This document shows positions 60,664-64,000 of a DNA stretch of 64,000 bases, piece by piece; position 1 is the stretch's first letter, and the number at the start of each line of letters is the position of its first letter. The position numbers and the translations under genes are program-made. Location: contig CM034533.1 of NCBI GenBank assembly GCA_020002185.1, positions 70,900,979-70,964,978 of the forward strand, read 5' to 3'. Below the pieces are notes generated by a model, which saw only the letters and a program-made list of their open reading frames with translations, was not told the DNA's origin and searched no databases. Source of the stretch: Paraescarpia echinospica. Taxonomy: Eukaryota > Annelida > Polychaeta > Sabellida > Siboglinidae.

Positions 60664-61455
60664 CGCAAGCCAGGGGTGGTAGTTGACTACACAGCCCCTG
60701 GCAGACATCACAGGCCAGGGGTGGTAGTTGACCACAATTCTCCTGGCAAATATCACAGGGCAGGGGTGGTAGTTGACTACACTGCCCCTGTCAGACATCA
60801 CAAGCCAGGGGTGGTAGTTGACTACATTGCCCCTGGCAGACATCACAAGCCAGAGGTGGTAGTTGACTACACTACCCCTGGCAGACATCACAGGCTAGGG
60901 GTGGTAGTTGACTGCACTACCCCTGGCAGACATCACAGGCCAGGGGTGGTAGTTGACTACACTGCCCCTGGCAGACATCACAGGCCAGGGGTGGTAGTTG
61001 ACTACACTACCCCTGGCAGACATCACAAGCCACGGGTGGTAGTTGACTACACTACCCCTGGCAGACATCACAGGCCAGGGGTGGTAGTTGACTACACTGC
61101 CCCTGGCAGACATCACAGGCCAGGGGTGGTAGTTGACTACACTGCCCCTGGCAGACATCACAGGCCAGGGGTGGTAGTTGACTACACTGCCCCTGGCAGA
61201 CTTCACAGGCCAGGGGTGGTAGTTGACTACACTGCCCCTGGCAGACATCACAAGCCAGGGATGGTAGTTGACTACACTGTCCCTGGCAGACATCACAAGC
61301 CAGGGGTGGTAGTTGACTACACTGCCCCTGGCAGACATCACAAGCCAGGGGTGGTAGTTGACTACACTATCCCTGGCAGACATCACAGGCCAGGGGTGGT
61401 AGTTGACTACACTACCCCTGGCAGACATCACAGGCCAGGGGTGGTAGTCAACTAC
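60664..61455. repeat. 45-bp minisatellite, 17 copies
   Basis: The unit reads GACATCACAGGCCAGGGGTG followed by GTAGTTGACTACACTGCCCC and TGGCA. Because 45 is 15 codons, one frame on each strand stays open (VVVDYTAPGRHHRPG on plus, SVVNYHPWPVMSARG on minus). Each unit contains nested inverted repeats (CCAGGGG...CCCCTGG and GTAGT..ACTAC). Confidence 0.97.
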
Positions 61456-61719
61456 AACACTGCAGTCGGGGTGAATCTGGTCTGGTCTTGTCGGGTGGGT
61501 CGAACGAATTGTCCCGCCGAAGCCATCAACTTTTGCCGTCTAGTCGAAGCGGTAAGGCAGCAGAGGCTACATAAGTGCAAAAACGAAAAACGAAAAACGA
61601 GTGGCGCTACAGTCATATTTCGTTCTCCGTCCTGATGCAATGAAAACGAAAACGGTTTATTTTATTGTGATTTTGTTTTTCTAACATGTATTAGAAATAC
61701 CGCGAATCTTCTTCTTCCG

Positions 61720-62345
61720 TTAAGTGGCCACAATCAATATATGATTATTCTGCCACTATTCTGGGGATCTGGCATGTGGAAAGAAAAACCCACCTTCTAC
61801 AAAATAGATTAAAAAAATACACCCTACTAATAAACCCTGCACAAGGCAGTGTCAGGCCCAAAAGAACAGAAAAAGAAAAAAAATAATAATAAAACAACTA
61901 CAAAAGCTATTACTAATACTAGTTATCTACAGCTCTCTAACAAGCTTTTTTAAGGACCCAAGCAGTTGAATGTTAGTCTGGAGATCCTTGACACAAAAGT
62001 GTCGACTGTGTTGGCCTCCACTACTAGGTCTGTAAGGTCGTTCCATTTCCTGATGGTTCTGGGCAGGAACGAGTGCTGATGGTACTGGGTGCGACACTGC
62101 GGCTGTGAGAACTGATGGCTGTGGCCGCGTCGTTGGCGTGGTGGTGGTGGCTTCAGCTTTCTCTTCAATCCAGTGGCACTGACTTGGTTGGTATAAATGT
62201 TATACAGCATGGTCAGTCGAGCTAATTGGCGGCGTTGTTCTAGAGAGGAAAGCATGTCCTTGACGCTAGAGGTGTTGTGGTAGCGTCTAAAGACATACCT
62301 GGCAGCTCTTCGTTGTACAGCCTCAATTTTGTATTGATTGTATTT
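61720..62345 (-). mobile_element. LINE 3' fragment (RT C-terminus)
   Basis: Minus-strand reading gives KIEAVQRRAARYVFRRYHN, SSVKDMLSSLEQRRQLARLT, RRGHSHQFSQPQCRTQYHQH and SFLPRTIRKWNDL. This is the C-terminus of Jockey/L2/CR1-like RTs. The flanks on both sides carry AAAACGAAAAACGA tracts. Confidence 0.88.
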
Positions 62346-62645
62346 GTTTTTTCGTACTTCAAATATGAAAACGAAAAACGACTGTTGTTTGCTTTTTTAG
62401 TTTTTCATTCGCAAATTGAAAAACGAAAAAGGAAAAGACGGAATATACACGGGCCGTCTCAGTGCTGTTGTGATACTTTGCCGGTCACTTCGCCTTATTC
62501 GCAGAACCACCCTAGTAGGCGAGCAGTTGAACCACCTCACATGCAGACCCAGATGTTGTATCATTGGAAAGCCCTGCATCTCTCCGTCATAATTAGGTAT
62601 GTCGTAGAGTTGTCAAGTGGTGCAGTCAAACAAGGTCACCATCAA

Positions 62646-63118
62646 GCGATCAATTTTAGAAATTGGGCGCTTCCGAAAACGTCTTAATATTACAACGGCT
62701 ATCTAGCTACTGTATCCAGGAATTATAACAGTGACGACAAGGTAAAACAAAGTCACCCATCAAATGACGAATATTCGAATGTTTACAATGCCGCGAACAG
62801 CATAAAGTTACACCGGCTGTGTTTCTACTTCACGACTACAGACAAATCATATACTGTATGAAAGAACAATTTCTCCCCGTCAAAATGCGATCAATTTTAG
62901 AAATTGGGCACTTCCGAAAACGTCTTAATATTACAACGGCTATCTGGCTACTGTATCCAGGAATTATAGCAGTGACGACAAGGTAAAACAAAGTCACCCA
63001 TCAAATGACGAATATTCGAATGTTTACAATGCCGCGAACATCACAAAGTTACACCGACTGTGTTTCTACTTCACGACTACAGAAAAATCATATACTGTAT
63101 GAAAGGACAATCCCGCAA
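62646..63118. repeat. 241-bp tandem duplication
   Basis: Copies start at 62646 and 62887 with GCGATCAATTTTAGAAATTG and run nearly identically for about 230 bp. A weaker related block continues to about 63300. Confidence 0.93.
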
Positions 63119-63480
63119 GCTTTACAAAATCTTAATGGTTGTGGAGCTACGTTACCTCCTTACTGATGACCATTTCATATACCGTTGGGAAGCTTACTGC
63201 CTTCCCGTTATAATGAGGTATAACGTGTAGCTATTAAATGGAGCATTATGTGTGTAGTGAATGTCAAACAAGATCACTATTAAATGATGACTGTTCAAAT
63301 TGCACCATTCCACAATCGTTGTAGGCCTAGGTTTATAATGGTTGCGTATCTATTTGCCTACACATACAATGCCTCTTCATATACCACTGCAATCTTTATT
63401 GTATCCTCTTCAAAATGAGCTATAACACTATCAACTGATGCTGTAAGTGTAGAGCGAAGGTAGAACAAGGTCGCCGTCAA

Positions 63481-64000
63481 ATGATGTCACCGGACCTTGC
63501 AGGTGATCTGACAGACGAGTCTGACGAAAAGGTCTCTGCCGAACAGGCCATACTGTACAATGCGGTATCGATTCTGACGGCTGAGCCAGCTAAAGTTGAA
63601 CAGTCGCATCACTACCCAACACCAAGCGAGGTCAGCTTACAGAAGTCAGCTGCCTTCGTGCCCAAGACGTTCATTCTTTGGTTGATCAACGCAGAGGCAT
63701 ATCACTCGATTAGCACTGAATCTGAAACTACATCGGTTGTTCGTAGATGTCTCTCTATTGCTGAATGCATAGTTTTCAATTGTTCCAAGATCATAACGCC
63801 TCTGCACATGGGCCTTGCTGCACAATTGCACAACGACTTTGGATCCCGCAGTTTGATCGACATTCTACTGGCTTTTACATGAGTCATGATGACCTGAGGC
63901 AATTCATGACCAGCGCTGCACAAACAGAAACTGAAACACTCCAAGACGGCGTTTATATTCCCAAAGGCATCGTGTCGCTTGCTGATGGTGGACATGTCAT
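63481..64000 (+). pseudogene. Frameshifted fragment of an unclassified repetitive ORF, truncated by the window
   Basis: A 133-codon frame includes SLQKSAAFVPKTFILWLIN, then SIAECIVFNCSKIITPLHMG and LAAQLHNDFGSRSLIDIL, and stops at 63882. Reading continues in the next frame as MSHDDLRQFMTSAAQTETET and LQDGVYIPKGIVSLADGGH to the window end. I recall the same order of motifs in abundant uncharacterised proteins of marine invertebrates, and it seems related to the family of the 40-42 kb and 57.6-59.3 kb copies. The start codon is uncertain. Confidence 0.55.

Overview
The window is nuclear DNA from an invertebrate animal. It has GT-AG introns of 0.2 to 9 kb, low gene density, several decayed non-LTR retrotransposons, hAT-like elements, MITEs and many microsatellites. 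I cannot name the species; a marine deuterostome or a spiralian such as a mollusc would fit.

Two host genes are readable, both on the minus strand. At the left edge (289-704) is the first coding exon of WDSUB1 (WD40 repeats); the rest lies outside the window. Nearly everything from 9153 to 59982 is one large gene for a polycystin-1-like (PKD1L/REJ family) 11-transmembrane receptor-channel. I reconstructed 22 exons by hand. Splice phases agree at every junction whose two ends I could define, except one (exon 18 to 19), and the 3' edge of exon 11 is undefined. From the N-terminus the predicted protein of about 2,250 residues reads: signal peptide, two PAN/apple-like modules, a complete fibrinogen C-terminal (FReD) domain over three exons, one EGF repeat, a Thr/Ser-rich stalk, REJ, GAIN with an intact HLT-type GPS site, TM1, PLAT, a long acidic cytoplasmic loop, and the polycystin channel (TM6-TM11 with its extracellular domain). 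FReD plus PAN on a polycystin is the main result. The known relatives I can recall carry C-type lectin, galactose-binding lectin, WSC or PKD repeats instead.

The introns hold most of the remaining sequence. Intron 13 (exon 13 to 12, 7.9 kb) holds a LINE remnant, a 1.2-kb DNA element also found at 49 kb, and a MITE. The REJ introns hold a CR1-like LINE that fuses an ORF1 to an ORF2 tail, a long hairpin at the edge of a LINE fragment, and a 51-bp minisatellite. Intron 1 (9.2 kb) contains an inverted copy of the second PAN exon and its flanks (47.1-48.5 kb versus 52.3-56.3 kb), split by a LINE, plus a second LINE and a foldback element.

From 60 to 64 kb there is a CCAAT-rich degenerate repeat, a perfect 34-bp palindrome, a 45-bp minisatellite open in both directions, another LINE tail, a 241-bp tandem duplication, and the start of a frameshifted ORF that seems to belong to the same unclassified repetitive family as two opposed copies at 40-42 kb and 57.6-59.3 kb.
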